From Streptomyces sp. NBC_00358 (GTDB taxonomy: Bacteria; Actinomycetota; Actinomycetes; Streptomycetales; Streptomycetaceae): a stretch of DNA of 64,000 nucleotides. The stretch is taken from NCBI RefSeq assembly GCF_036099295.1, contig NZ_CP107976.1:3410001-3474000 (forward strand), read 5' to 3'. Below, piece by piece: positions 15,946 to 24,464 of the stretch. The notes below the pieces were generated by a model. It ran no database searches. It worked only from the letters and a program-made list of their open reading frames with translations, and had not been told where the DNA came from. Position 1 is the first letter of the stretch, and each line of letters opens with the position of its first letter. The position numbers and the translations under genes are program-made.

Positions 15946-16155
15946 CCGTGCCCGCCCCCGGCTCGACGCGCCGGCGCCCGCCCGGTTCGGCGCTCCGCCC
16001 GAGGCGCGGGCCGGCCGCCGTTCCCGGTCGAGCGCGAGGACTCCGGGCGGGGGCGACGGGCGGCCGGGGCCGGGCGGGAGGGACACTACGTCCGTGTACC
16101 GCGGGCCTGATCGCCCGCGGCGGGAAACCGTCCGAGCACCTTCGAGGAGTCACCC

Positions 16156-17028
16156 GTGCCGTCCGCGCGCCCCCGCGTCCTGTTCGTCAGCGACCTGGCC
16201 TATCCCGCCAAGGGGCGGCGGTACTGCGACGAGGACATCATCCTGACCTCGCGGCTGCGCGAGGAGTTCGACATCGCCCTGTGCCACCCGCTGGACGCGG
16301 CCGCGCTGATGACCGGCTTCGACGCCGTGGTCGTACGCAACAGCGGGCCGGTCCTGCACTACCAGGCCGCGTACGACGCCTTCCGGGAGCGCGCGCTCGC
16401 GGCGGGGGTCCGGGTCTACAACCAGCTTTCGGGCAAGGGGGACATGGCCGGCAAGGGATACCTGCTGGAGCTGACCGCCGCCGGGTTCCCGGTCATCCCG
16501 ACCGTGGACAGCGCCCCGGACCTCGACCGGCTGCCCGAGGCCGGCCTGTACGCCGTGAAGCCGAAGCAGGGCGCGGACTCCATCGGCCTGGAGTTCGTGC
16601 CGCGCGAGGACCTCGCCGGGCTGCCGTTCGGCGACATCCTCGTCCAGCCCCGCATCGACTTCCGCTACGAGGTGTCGTTCTACTTCGTCGACGACACCCT
16701 CCAGTACGCCCTGTACGCGCCCGACCCGGAGCGCCGATGGGCCCTGGAGCCGTACGAACCGACCGCGGAGGACCGGGAGTTCGCGCAGCGCTTCGTCGAC
16801 TGGAACGACATCGCGTACGGCATCCAGCGCGTGGACGCCTGCCGGGCCCCCGACGGTGAGCTGCTTCTCGTCGAGTTGGAGGACCTCAACCCGTATCTCT
16901 CGCTGGACGTCCTGACCCCCGAGGTCCGGGACGCCTTCGTCGCGCGGATGAAGACGTCGTTGCACGCCCTGATCGCCGAGGAGCCGGTACGAGCCGTACC
17001 GGCCGTCCTGCCGGGAGAGTCCCTATGA
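16156..17028 (+). CDS. ATP-grasp domain protein
   Basis: A 290-aa enzyme with an ATP-grasp look: RPRVLFVSDLAYPAKG (pre-ATP-grasp Rossmann part), YNQLSGKGDMAGKGYLLELT, the nucleotide-binding YAVKPKQGADSIGLEF, FGDILVQPRIDFRYEVSFYF, and the Mg-binding LLVELEDLNPYLSL. Such enzymes join a carboxylate to an amine or thiol with ATP. The substrate is not evident. GTG start with AGGAG 6 bp upstream (16145-16149). Its stop overlaps the ATG of the downstream VOC gene (ATGA), so the two form an operon. Confidence 0.8.
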   Translation: MPSARPRVLFVSDLAYPAKGRRYCDEDIILTSRLREEFDIALCHPLDAAALMTGFDAVVVRNSGPVLHYQAAYDAFRERALAAGVRVYNQLSGKGDMAGKGYLLELTAAGFPVIPTVDSAPDLDRLPEAGLYAVKPKQGADSIGLEFVPREDLAGLPFGDILVQPRIDFRYEVSFYFVDDTLQYALYAPDPERRWALEPYEPTAEDREFAQRFVDWNDIAYGIQRVDACRAPDGELLLVELEDLNPYLSLDVLTPEVRDAFVARMKTSLHALIAEEPVRAVPAVLPGESL

Positions 17029-17780
17029 CGACACGACCGGTCATCCGGTGGACCCATGTCTTCGTCGACCGGCCGACGGCGGATCTCGGGCCGGCCCTCG
17101 GCTTCTGGACGGCGGTCACCGGCACGAAGGTCTCCGAACCACGCGGTGTACAGGGCGAGTTCGTGACGCTGCTGCCCGGCGCGGGGGATCCGTACGTGAA
17201 GGCGCAGGGCGTCGGGGACGGCGCCGGGGGCGCACATCTCGACCTGTCCGTGGAGGACGTGCCGGCCCTGGTGGAGTCGGCGCTGCGGCTGGGTGCCGAT
17301 GTCGTCTCGGGGCACGACGGATGGGCCGTACTGCGGTCCCCCGGAGGGCAGTTGTTCTGCGCGGTGCCCTGGAACGGGGAGTCCGCGCGGCCCCCGGTGG
17401 TCGAGGGACCGGGCGGTACGACGAGCCGGCTCGACCAGGTGAGCATCGACCTGGCACCGGGCGCGCACGCCGCCGAGATCACCTTCTGGAGCGAGCTCAC
17501 CGGGTGGGAGTCCCACCCCGGCGCCCTCCCGGAGTTCCACCTGATCAGGCCGCCCGCCGGGCTGCCGCTGCGCATCCTGCTGCAGCGCCTCGGCACCGAC
17601 CGCCCCGCCTCCGCCCACCTGGACCTCGCCTGCTCGGACGTCGAGGCGGTCCGGGAGGGTCACGAAGCCCTCGGAGCGACAACGGTCGGCCGGGGTGCGC
17701 GCTGGACGGTGATGCGGGACCCCGTCGGCGGCACCTACTGCCTGACCGGCCGCGATCCCGTGACGGGCAGCCTGCCCTAG
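17025..17780 (+). CDS. Two-domain VOC family protein
   Basis: A 251-aa protein of two tandem VOC halves: IRWTHVFVDRPTADLGPALG with GGAHLDLSVEDVPALVESAL (about 1-125), and LDQVSIDLAPGAHAAEITFW with SAHLDLACSDVEAVREGHEA (about 130-250). It probably forms a monomeric four-module barrel holding a small ligand or metal site. Translationally coupled to the ATP-grasp gene, so it probably acts on or protects against its substrate or product. Its TAG stop sits in a CTAG shared with the stop of the convergent sigma/DUF952 gene. Confidence 0.85.
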   Translation: MTTRPVIRWTHVFVDRPTADLGPALGFWTAVTGTKVSEPRGVQGEFVTLLPGAGDPYVKAQGVGDGAGGAHLDLSVEDVPALVESALRLGADVVSGHDGWAVLRSPGGQLFCAVPWNGESARPPVVEGPGGTTSRLDQVSIDLAPGAHAAEITFWSELTGWESHPGALPEFHLIRPPAGLPLRILLQRLGTDRPASAHLDLACSDVEAVREGHEALGATTVGRGARWTVMRDPVGGTYCLTGRDPVTGSLP

Positions 17781-19375
17781 GCCGTGTCCGGTCGGCCGGT
17801 CGCGGCCCCGCCCTGCTCCCAGACCTCCACGTCCACGACGGCGTCCGCCGGGATCGGTCCGTAGATGTGCGGGAACTCCTCGCCGCCTGGCTTCATCGCC
17901 TCGAAGCGGACCGGCGCCGTGAGCCGTTCGGGGTCGACGACCAGCACCACGAGCTCGTCGGGCCCGGCGTAGGTGCCGTACAACATGGCTGCCACCGCGG
18001 GGAGTTGGTGGCGCAGCGAGCAGTGGATGAAGCCCTCTTCCCGGAGGGTCCGGCCACGGGTGGACATCTCGAAGGAACCGGAGGAGCGGGCCGCGTCCCA
18101 CACGGAGCGCTCGGTGATGTGCAGCAGGGGTTCGGGCATGGGGGCAACGCTAGGGCCCAGCCGGGCCGCTCGCGCCTCCAGGTAGCGTCGTTCGGGGAGG
18201 CTGAGGGTCTTTCCGGCCGCCGATGCGTAGGCGCTCCGCGCTCCTGCCGGATCACCGGCGCGCTCCAGCAGATGTCCGCGGACCGCGTCCAGCCGGTGCC
18301 CGGCGGCCGACGGGCCCTCCAGGCGGTCGAGTTCGGCGAGGGCGGCGTGCGGGCCGTGCACCATGGCCACGGCGACCGTGCGGTTGAGGCGCTCGACGGG
18401 GCCGGGGACCCGGCGGACGAGGACGTCGTACAGGCCGAGGATCTCGGTCCAGTCCGTCTCCCGGGGCGAGGCCGCCTCGTCGTGGACGGCCGCGATGGCG
18501 GCCCGGAGCCGGTAGGGGCCCGCGGGGCCCCGCGCCAGCGCCTTGGTCACCAGGGCGACGCCCTCCCCGATCGCCGCGCGGTCCCAGCGGCCGCGGTCCT
18601 GCTCGTCGAGGGGAACGAGTTCCCCGTGCGGCCCGGTCCGCGCGGCGCGCCGGGCGTCGGTCAGCAGCATCAGCGCGAGCAGGCCGGCCACCTCGCCGTC
18701 CTCGGGCAGCAGGCGGTGGACCGTGCGCGTCAACCGGATGGCCTCACCGGCGAGTTCGACGCGTTGCAGTGCCGTGCCGGAGGTGGCCGTGTAGCCCTCG
18801 TTGAAGATCAGGTAGAGGGTGTGCAGGACGGCGGGAAGCCGTTCCTCCCAGTGGTCGGGGCGGCCGAAACCGACGCCGCGGATCCGCTGCTTGGCCCGGC
18901 TGATCCGCTGCGCCATCGTCGCCTCGGGCACGAGATACGCCCGCGCGATCTCCGCCGTCGTCAGACCGCCCACCGCGCGCAGGGTGAGCGCGATCTGCGC
19001 GGACTGCGTCAGATCGGGGTGGCAGCACAGGAAGAGGAGGGAGAGCGTGTCGTCCTCGGACGGGGCGCGGTCCGCGCCCGGGGGTGGCGCCGTGAACGTG
19101 TCCCTCGGTGCCAGTGCCGCCGCCTTCTCCTCCCGCAGCCGCCGCGCCTCCTCCGCCCGCAGGGTGTCCACGAGCCGCCGCGAGGCGACCTTGATCAGCC
19201 ATCCGCGCGGGTTGTCCGGCACACCCTTCGCGGGCCACTGCGCGGCGGCCGCGAGCAGTGCCTCCTGCGTGGCGTCCTCGGCGGCGTCGAAGTGCCCGTA
19301 GCGGCGGACGAGCGCGCCGAGGACCTGCGGCGCGTGGCGGCGCAGCAGGTCCTCGACCTCGGTCGTGCCTCGCAA
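17777..19375 (-). CDS. ECF42-like RNA polymerase sigma factor fused to a DUF952 domain
   Basis: A 532-aa frame. Residues about 1-175 have sigma region 2 (YGHFDAAEDATQEALLAAAA, then NPRGWLIKVASRRLVDTLRA) and region 4 (TLRAVGGLTTAEIARAYLVP, EATMAQRISRAKQRIR). Residues about 180-405 are the helical, TPR-like C-terminal extension typical of ECF42. From residue 413 a complete DUF952 domain follows, starting MPEPLLHITERSVWDAARSS. No stop separates them. A single extra C in the GGGCCC run before it (about 18153-18158) would create TAG at the expected end of the sigma factor, so the fusion may be a recent frameshift. A TAGCGT (18152-18147) 7 nt before the internal ATG at 18139 suggests the DUF952 part also has its own leaderless promoter. 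TTG start after GGAG. Confidence 0.82.
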   Translation of the reverse strand: MRGTTEVEDLLRRHAPQVLGALVRRYGHFDAAEDATQEALLAAAAQWPAKGVPDNPRGWLIKVASRRLVDTLRAEEARRLREEKAAALAPRDTFTAPPPGADRAPSEDDTLSLLFLCCHPDLTQSAQIALTLRAVGGLTTAEIARAYLVPEATMAQRISRAKQRIRGVGFGRPDHWEERLPAVLHTLYLIFNEGYTATSGTALQRVELAGEAIRLTRTVHRLLPEDGEVAGLLALMLLTDARRAARTGPHGELVPLDEQDRGRWDRAAIGEGVALVTKALARGPAGPYRLRAAIAAVHDEAASPRETDWTEILGLYDVLVRRVPGPVERLNRTVAVAMVHGPHAALAELDRLEGPSAAGHRLDAVRGHLLERAGDPAGARSAYASAAGKTLSLPERRYLEARAARLGPSVAPMPEPLLHITERSVWDAARSSGSFEMSTRGRTLREEGFIHCSLRHQLPAVAAMLYGTYAGPDELVVLVVDPERLTAPVRFEAMKPGGEEFPHIYGPIPADAVVDVEVWEQGGAATGRPDTA

Positions 19376-19392
19376 TCCGGCTCCGTTCCGGC

Positions 19393-19806
19393 TCAGAGGT
19401 CCCGGGCGTCGTCCTGGATGCGCCGGATGACCACCGGGTACTCGGTGAGCCCGTCGGGGCCCGGGCAGCGGGTGACGCGTTCGGCGATCTCGGTGACCCG
19501 TTCCAGGCTCGCGCAGTCGACCACCCAGTAGCCGGCCATCAGCTCCTTGGTCTCGCTGTACGGGCCGTCGGTGATCACGGCCTTGCCGTCCGGGCCGCGG
19601 GCCACCAGGCGGGTCTGGGCGGGATCGGTCAGCCCCTGCGCGTCGACCAGCTCCCCGGATTCGGAGAGGTCGTCGCTGATCGCGCCCATGTAGGCGTACA
19701 TGGCCTGCAGCTCCGTCTCGTTCCAGGCCGGCGCGCGCCCGGACGCCTTGCCTCGCATGCCCTCGTAGTCGGCCTGCGTGCCCTGCACCATCACCAGGTA
19801 CTTCAT
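19393..19806 (-). CDS. YCII-related (DGPF) domain protein
   Basis: A 137-aa protein, MKYLVMVQGTQADYEGMRGK onwards, with the family box VITDGPYSETKELMAGYWVV (DGPY in place of the usual DGPF). YCII/DGPF proteins regularly neighbour ECF42 sigma factors and are their usual targets; the molecular function is unknown. Start at 19806 is supported by AAGGAG 8 bp upstream; the longer frame is rejected. It lies 17 bp upstream of the sigma gene, so they are probably one transcript. I looked for a TGTCGA-type ECF42 -35 element upstream and did not find one. Confidence 0.88.
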   Translation of the reverse strand: MKYLVMVQGTQADYEGMRGKASGRAPAWNETELQAMYAYMGAISDDLSESGELVDAQGLTDPAQTRLVARGPDGKAVITDGPYSETKELMAGYWVVDCASLERVTEIAERVTRCPGPDGLTEYPVVIRRIQDDARDL

Positions 19807-19923
19807 GAGTCCGCTCCTTCGGCTTTCCTCGGTTCGGACCACCCGTGGTGGGCGGCTCTCACAGGGGACGTCGGAGCCGGCCGGCGTTTCTCTACACATC
19901 TGTGCGCGGCGGCGTCCGGTGCG

Positions 19924-20142
19924 TCAGGATTTCTCGGCGGCGGGCTCCTCGGGCAGATCGCCCCCGTGTCCCTGGATGTGCCCCCGTGCGTGCCCGGGCT
20001 CGTCGGCGTACGCGGCGCATTCCGGGTTCCGGCAGGGTCCGGGGCCCCATCTGGGTACCCAGGCGCCCAGGGTCTTGTACCGGTGCACCGTCGTGGCGAC
20101 CGGTTGCCCGCATTCGGGACATGCATGCTCGTCGGTGCCCAT
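19924..20142 (-). CDS. Small zinc-ribbon-like protein
   Basis: A 72-aa protein with two cysteine pairs, HACPECGQPV near the N terminus and CRNPECAAYA about 30 residues later, giving a plausible C-x2-C...C-x4-C zinc site, plus an acidic/histidine tail (GHARGHIQGHGG). TACCCT (20154-20149) lies 6 nt before the ATG, so the transcript is probably leaderless. Function unknown. The coding character is supported by codon bias and cysteine spacing. Confidence 0.72.
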   Translation of the reverse strand: MGTDEHACPECGQPVATTVHRYKTLGAWVPRWGPGPCRNPECAAYADEPGHARGHIQGHGGDLPEEPAAEKS

Positions 20143-20217
20143 GCCTTCAGGGTAGGGCGGCGGACTCGGCGCTTCCTGTTGTACGCCGGGCCCCCGACCC
20201 TGACCACGGGGCAGCCC

Positions 20218-20874
20218 TCAGGCCTCGGTCCGGGGCCCGGTCCGGATCCCTCGCCCCGGACGCGGCTCGCGCCACATCGGCCACATCCGCGGACCGTCCG
20301 GCAGGTCGAGGGGGTGTCCCGCGAGCGCGAAGCCGAGCCGTTCGTACAGCGCGCGGCTGCGGGCGTTGCTCGCCTCCAGGTAGGCGGCCCGGCCCTCGCG
20401 GTCGCAGCGGTCGAGGACCGCCTCGATCAGTGCGCCGCCGAGCCCCTCGCCCTGGCGCTCCGGCGCCACCGCGATCATCCACAGGTATTCGTGGGCGCGT
20501 CCCTCCGGGTGGACGTCGGCCGTCAGCCGGCCGATCAGCTCGACCCGTTCGTTGTCGGGGTCGACCGCCGCGCGCAACTGCGCGGGGCCGTCCTCGTCGT
20601 CAGCCCCGCCTGCGTCCTGGCCCTCGCCGTCGTGGTTCCCGGCGGGGACGGACAGCCACAGGGCGCACGCCGAACCGTCCTCGGCCAGGTCGATGCGCCC
20701 CTCGGCGAGCACCACGTCGGTGAACGCGGCCATCAGCCCGGGATGCGTCACGCGGCGGTGCGCCGGGTCCGGGAAGACCCAGGTGCTCACCGGATCGTCC
20801 TGGAACGCCTCGTCCAGCAGCCGGACGACCAGCTCCCGGTCCCTCTCGCCCGCCACCCTGATCGCCACACCCAT
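20218..20874 (-). CDS. GNAT family N-acetyltransferase
   Basis: A 218-aa acetyl-CoA-dependent acetyltransferase. Motif A is MIAVAPERQGEGLGGALIEA (pyrophosphate-binding QGEGLGG), followed by AAYLEASNARSRALYERLGF (motif B). An acidic low-complexity insertion, EGQDAGGADDEDGPAQ, interrupts the domain at about residues 92-107. The start was placed at 20874 (MGVAIRVAGERDRELVVRLL); the open frame extends much further upstream but only as a shadow. The substrate is unknown. Confidence 0.88.
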   Translation of the reverse strand: MGVAIRVAGERDRELVVRLLDEAFQDDPVSTWVFPDPAHRRVTHPGLMAAFTDVVLAEGRIDLAEDGSACALWLSVPAGNHDGEGQDAGGADDEDGPAQLRAAVDPDNERVELIGRLTADVHPEGRAHEYLWMIAVAPERQGEGLGGALIEAVLDRCDREGRAAYLEASNARSRALYERLGFALAGHPLDLPDGPRMWPMWREPRPGRGIRTGPRTEA

Positions 20875-20931
20875 GACCAGCCCCGCCCTTCGCCCAACCA
20901 GCCTTGACCGTACGGCGGTTGAGCCTATTAC

Positions 20932-20960
20932 GCCCGGGAGCCTGCACATCGCTCCCGGGT
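20932..20960. terminator. Hairpin upstream of the GNAT gene
   Basis: 9-bp arms (20933-20941 and 20951-20959, CCCGGGAGC/GCTCCCGGG) with a 9-nt loop between the polyprenyl synthetase and the GNAT gene. Could end the encapsulin operon transcript. Confidence 0.5.
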
Positions 20961-21100
20961 ACCGGAGGGGCGGGATGCCCATGCCCCGGGCGGGCCTGGT
21001 GTCCGGTGTGGGTGCGGGCCCCGCACGCCGTGGGGATGTGCAGGGCCCGCTCTCCGGAGCCGTGCATCGTACGGATGTCAGGTGCCGTACGGTGCCTGGG

Positions 21101-21140
21101 CTCCGGGGCTCCGGGGCTCCGGGGCTCCGGGGCTCCGGGG
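21101..21140. repeat. 8-bp tandem repeat, five perfect copies
   Basis: CTCCGGGG repeated five times, 25 bp past the stop codon of the polyprenyl synthetase. Perfect copies suggest active slippage. Confidence 0.8.
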
Positions 21141-21164
21141 TCGCCGACCGGCCGACGGGGCCGG

Positions 21165-22304
21165 TCAGTTGCTTCGGCGGGTGACGAACTCGGCCAGCGC
21201 GAGCAGGCCGCCCGCCGCCTCTGGATCGGGTACCGCGCGGGACAGTTCGTGCATCGCGCGGGACATCCGGTCGGCCGCCTCGGCCTGTGCCCAGTCGCGA
21301 CCGCCCGCCCGCTCGACGGCCAGCACCGTGCGCTCCAACTCCCCTTCCCGGTACGGCGCCGCGTACAGTTCGGCCAGCTCCGCGGCCGCCGGGGTGCCCG
21401 AGGTGAGCGCGGCGACCACGGGCAGCGACTTCTTGCGGACGGCGAGGTCCGCCCCGGCCGGTTTGCCGGTGCGGGCCGGGTCGCCCCAGATCCCGATCAC
21501 ATCGTCGATGAGCTGGAAGGCGAGCCCGGCCGCCCGGCCGAACGCGTCGAGCGCCTCGACGTCCTGGGCGTCCGCTCCCGCGTACAGCCCGCCGATGGCG
21601 CAGGCGCTGCCGAGCAGCGCGCCCGTCTTCGCCTCGGCCATGGCGAGGCACTCGTCGAGGGTGACCTCGTGCGGGCTGAGCTTCTCCATGGCCGTGTCCG
21701 TGTGCTGTCCGGCGCACAGTTCGACGACGCAGCCGGCGAGCCGCGCGGCGGCCGCCGAGGACGCGCGGTGCGGGTCCTCGGCGAGCAGTCGCTGGGCCAG
21801 TGCCTGCAGGGCGTCCCCGGCGAGGATCGCGTCGGCGTCGCCGAACACGGTCCACGCGGTGGGACGGTGTCTTCGGGTGGTGTCCCGGTCCATCACGTCG
21901 TCGTGCAGCAGAGTGAAGTTGTGGATCAGCTCCACCGCGGCGGCCGCCCGTACGGCCGTCGCGTGCTGCCCGCCGAGCGCCTGCACCGCGGTGAGCACGA
22001 GCGCGGGCCGGATGGCCTTGCCCGCGTTCCGCGCCGCCGGGGTGCCGTCCGCCTGCTCCCAGCCGAAGTGGTACAGCGCGATCCGGCGCATCGAACCCGG
22101 CAACGAGTCGATGGCCCGGCGCAGTTCGGGGTCGACCCACGACCGCGCCCGCTCCAGGATGACCGCGGCCTCCTGCGCGTCGGGCGGGTCCGGGGCGCCC
22201 TGCCGTTCCAGGGGTCTCCCGCCGTGACCTCGCCGGTCCGGGATGCCGGCCGGACGCCGCCTGTCGGGAATTCCGGCCGGACCCTGCCGCGTCTCCGTCG
22301 TCAT
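21165..22304 (-). CDS. Polyprenyl diphosphate synthase, probable encapsulin cargo
   Basis: A 379-aa trans-isoprenyl diphosphate synthase that condenses isopentenyl with allylic diphosphates. The first aspartate-rich motif is in IHNFTLLHDDVMDRDTTRR (DDVMD at 135-139), the second in LAFQLIDDVIGIWGDPARTG; KSLPVVAALTSG is the usual lysine-serine box. Residues 1-47 are a proline/arginine/glycine-rich extension absent from ordinary synthases, and contain AGIPDRR twice (10-16 and 19-25). Disordered N-terminal extensions with short repeated motifs serve to load cargo into family 2 encapsulins. The gene is 127 bp downstream of the shell gene on the same strand, and polyprenyl transferases are known cargo of family 2B. 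Chain length cannot be predicted from sequence alone. Confidence 0.9.
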   Translation of the reverse strand: MTTETRQGPAGIPDRRRPAGIPDRRGHGGRPLERQGAPDPPDAQEAAVILERARSWVDPELRRAIDSLPGSMRRIALYHFGWEQADGTPAARNAGKAIRPALVLTAVQALGGQHATAVRAAAAVELIHNFTLLHDDVMDRDTTRRHRPTAWTVFGDADAILAGDALQALAQRLLAEDPHRASSAAAARLAGCVVELCAGQHTDTAMEKLSPHEVTLDECLAMAEAKTGALLGSACAIGGLYAGADAQDVEALDAFGRAAGLAFQLIDDVIGIWGDPARTGKPAGADLAVRKKSLPVVAALTSGTPAAAELAELYAAPYREGELERTVLAVERAGGRDWAQAEAADRMSRAMHELSRAVPDPEAAGGLLALAEFVTRRSN

Positions 22305-22431
22305 GCGTTCACCCGCGCGATCGCGTCGGAGGGCCGGCCGACGACGGCGCCCGAACGGCGGCCGGGCGGGTGCCCCCGTCGCGGCCCGGCCCCGAGGGGC
22401 GCGAGCGCGACGGGCTCCGCCGCGCGGATCG

Positions 22432-23838
22432 TCACCGCCACCGGCCGATCTCGACGTTCTCCAGGATGCCGAGGGCGTCCGGCACGAGCACCGCGGCCGA
22501 GTAGTACGCCGTCACCAGGTAGGAGATGATCGCCTGTTCGTTGATTCCCATGAAGCGCACCGACAGGCTCGGCTCGATCTCGTCCGGGATGCCCGCCTGC
22601 TGGAGCCCGACCACTCCCTGCTCGGCCTCGCCGGTGCGCATGGCGATGATCGAGGTCGTACGGGCGTCGCTGACCGGGATCTTGTTGCACGGGAAGATCG
22701 GCACCCCGCGCCAGGTCGGGATGCGGTTGCCCGCCACCTCGATGCTCTCGGGGACGAGTCCGCGCTTGTTCAGCTCGCGGCCGAACGCGGAGATCGCGCG
22801 CGGGTGGGCGAGGAACAGCTTGGTTCCGCGCCGACGGCTGAGCAGCTCGTCCATGTCGTCGGGGCTCGGTACGCCGTCGTGCGGCTGGAGCCGCTGGTCG
22901 TACTCGCAGTTGTTCAGCATGCCGAACTCGCGGTTGTTGATGAGCTCGTGCTCCTGGCGCTCCTTCAGCGCCTCCACGGTGAGCCGCAACTGCTGCTCGG
23001 TCTGGTTCATCGGCTGGTTGTAGAGGTCGGCCACGCGCGTGTGCAGGCGCAGGACGGTCTGGGCGATGCTCAGTTCGTACTCGCGCGGGCTGGCGTCGTA
23101 GTCCACGAAGGTGCCCGGGATGTCCTGCTCCCCGGTGTGGCCGGCCGCGAGGTCGATCTCCTTCTCGCCGTACTTGTTGGTGCGCTGCGACGGAATCGCG
23201 CGCAGTTCCTGCAGATGGGCGCTCAGGGACTCGGCGCGCTCCGCCACCTGTTCGAGGTCCTGGCGGGGCAGCGCAAGCACGGTGACCGCTGTCACCGCGC
23301 GGGCCGTGTACTCCCAGATGGCCTCCGGGTCGATGAGCGCCTGCTCCCCGAAGTACGCGCCGTCGGCGAGGACACCGAGCACCGCGTCGCCCCCGTAGGG
23401 ACCGGTACCGATCTTCTCGACCTTGCCGTGCGCCAGCAGGAACACCTCCTCGGCCCGGCTGCCGAAGGAGGCCAGCACCTCTCCCGGGGCGAACTCCCGC
23501 TGCTGGCACCGCTGGGCGAGTTCGCCCAGCACGTCGTGATCCTCGTACGACCGCAGCACGGACAGTTCCCCGAGCTCCGCGGGGATGACCTGGACGCGGT
23601 CGCCGGTCTTGACGAACGTCACCCGGCCGTCGCCCACGGAGTAGCTGAGCCGCCGGTTCACGCGGTACGTGCCACCTTGCACGTTCACCCACGGAAGCAT
23701 GCGCAGCAGCCACCGCGAGCTGATCTCCTGCATCTGTGGCGCGGACTTGGTGGTGGTGGCCAGGTTCCGCGCGGCTGATGTGCCGAGACTCTGCTGCGGA
23801 CGGTTCTGCTCCGCGCGGACCTCTTCGCCTACCGACAT
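22432..23838 (-). CDS. Family 2B encapsulin shell protein with cNMP-binding domain
   Basis: A 468-aa shell protein. An N-terminal arm (about 1-70, [20 protein letters not shown]) precedes the HK97-like fold; a cyclic-nucleotide-binding (CRP-like) domain is inserted at about 90-205, with the phosphate-binding cassette recognisable in [13 protein letters not shown] and the arginine of TARAVTAV. The C-terminal two-thirds (about 225-468: [53 protein letters not shown]) match the E-loop and A-domain region. In S. coelicolor such genes were long annotated nucleotide-binding proteins. The shell should assemble into an approximately 24-30 nm compartment and enclose the adjacent polyprenyl synthase. 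Only one shell gene is present, not two as in some 2-MIB loci. Confidence 0.92.
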   Translation of the reverse strand: MSVGEEVRAEQNRPQQSLGTSAARNLATTTKSAPQMQEISSRWLLRMLPWVNVQGGTYRVNRRLSYSVGDGRVTFVKTGDRVQVIPAELGELSVLRSYEDHDVLGELAQRCQQREFAPGEVLASFGSRAEEVFLLAHGKVEKIGTGPYGGDAVLGVLADGAYFGEQALIDPEAIWEYTARAVTAVTVLALPRQDLEQVAERAESLSAHLQELRAIPSQRTNKYGEKEIDLAAGHTGEQDIPGTFVDYDASPREYELSIAQTVLRLHTRVADLYNQPMNQTEQQLRLTVEALKERQEHELINNREFGMLNNCEYDQRLQPHDGVPSPDDMDELLSRRRGTKLFLAHPRAISAFGRELNKRGLVPESIEVAGNRIPTWRGVPIFPCNKIPVSDARTTSIIAMRTGEAEQGVVGLQQAGIPDEIEPSLSVRFMGINEQAIISYLVTAYYSAAVLVPDALGILENVEIGRWR

Positions 23839-24095
23839 GAAAATTGCCCTCCCGGTCGTGCACTGATCTTCGGGAGCAAGCCTTCCATCACGGAGCGTGC
23901 TGGTGCTATTACACGAATGAGGGGGAATGGATCACTCCGGACATGGGCAGAGAGGGCGATTCCGACGGGCCGGGCCACCCCGGACCGTCGCCCCGGGGCC
24001 CGGTCGGCCCGTCGGCCCGTGGGCCCGTCGCCCCGGGGAACTACGCGATCCCGCCGTCCGTTCGCTCCGTCGACGGACGACGACGGGAGACAGCA

Positions 24096-24329
24096 GTGGC
24101 AGGCTTCCTGGACCGCGCGAAAGAGCAGGCGCAGCGTGGCCTCACGCAGGGCAAGCAGAAGCTGGACGACGTACAGGCGCAGCGGGCGGGTGGCGACCTC
24201 CTGAAGAGACTCGGCGCCGCGTACTACGCGGAGCGGCGCGGGAGCGGCTCCCCCGAGGCGACCCGGCAGGCGCTTCAGGCGCTGGAGAGCCACATCGCCT
24301 CCCACGGGGACGCTTTCCTCCGTTCCTGA
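24096..24329 (+). CDS. Small alpha-helical charged protein (77 aa)
   Basis: Starts GTG at 24096 (MAGFLDRAKEQAQRGLTQGK), 7 bp after GGGAG. It is amphipathic-helical and charged throughout, with GGDLLKRLGAAYYAERRGSG in the middle. Homologous small proteins are common in actinomycetes; the role is unknown to me. It is divergent from the encapsulin gene and lies 135 bp upstream of an amidase. The gap 23839-24095 holds no other gene. Confidence 0.75.
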   Translation: MAGFLDRAKEQAQRGLTQGKQKLDDVQAQRAGGDLLKRLGAAYYAERRGSGSPEATRQALQALESHIASHGDAFLRS

Positions 24330-24464
24330 CCGGTTCCTCCGGGGCTGACCGGATCGGCTCGCACGCTGTGCGAACGAGTGGGTCCGGCAGCCCGGCCGGC
24401 TATAGAAGCTGCGGTACGAGACGGGCACGACCGGTGGCCGACGTACAGCGCGAAGGAGTCGGCC

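Noticed and set aside
20218..22140. A 640-codon minus-strand frame joining the GNAT gene and part of the polyprenyl synthase
   Set aside because: Only the last 218 codons encode a recognisable protein; the rest is a frame-shifted shadow of the synthase and of the intergenic repeat.
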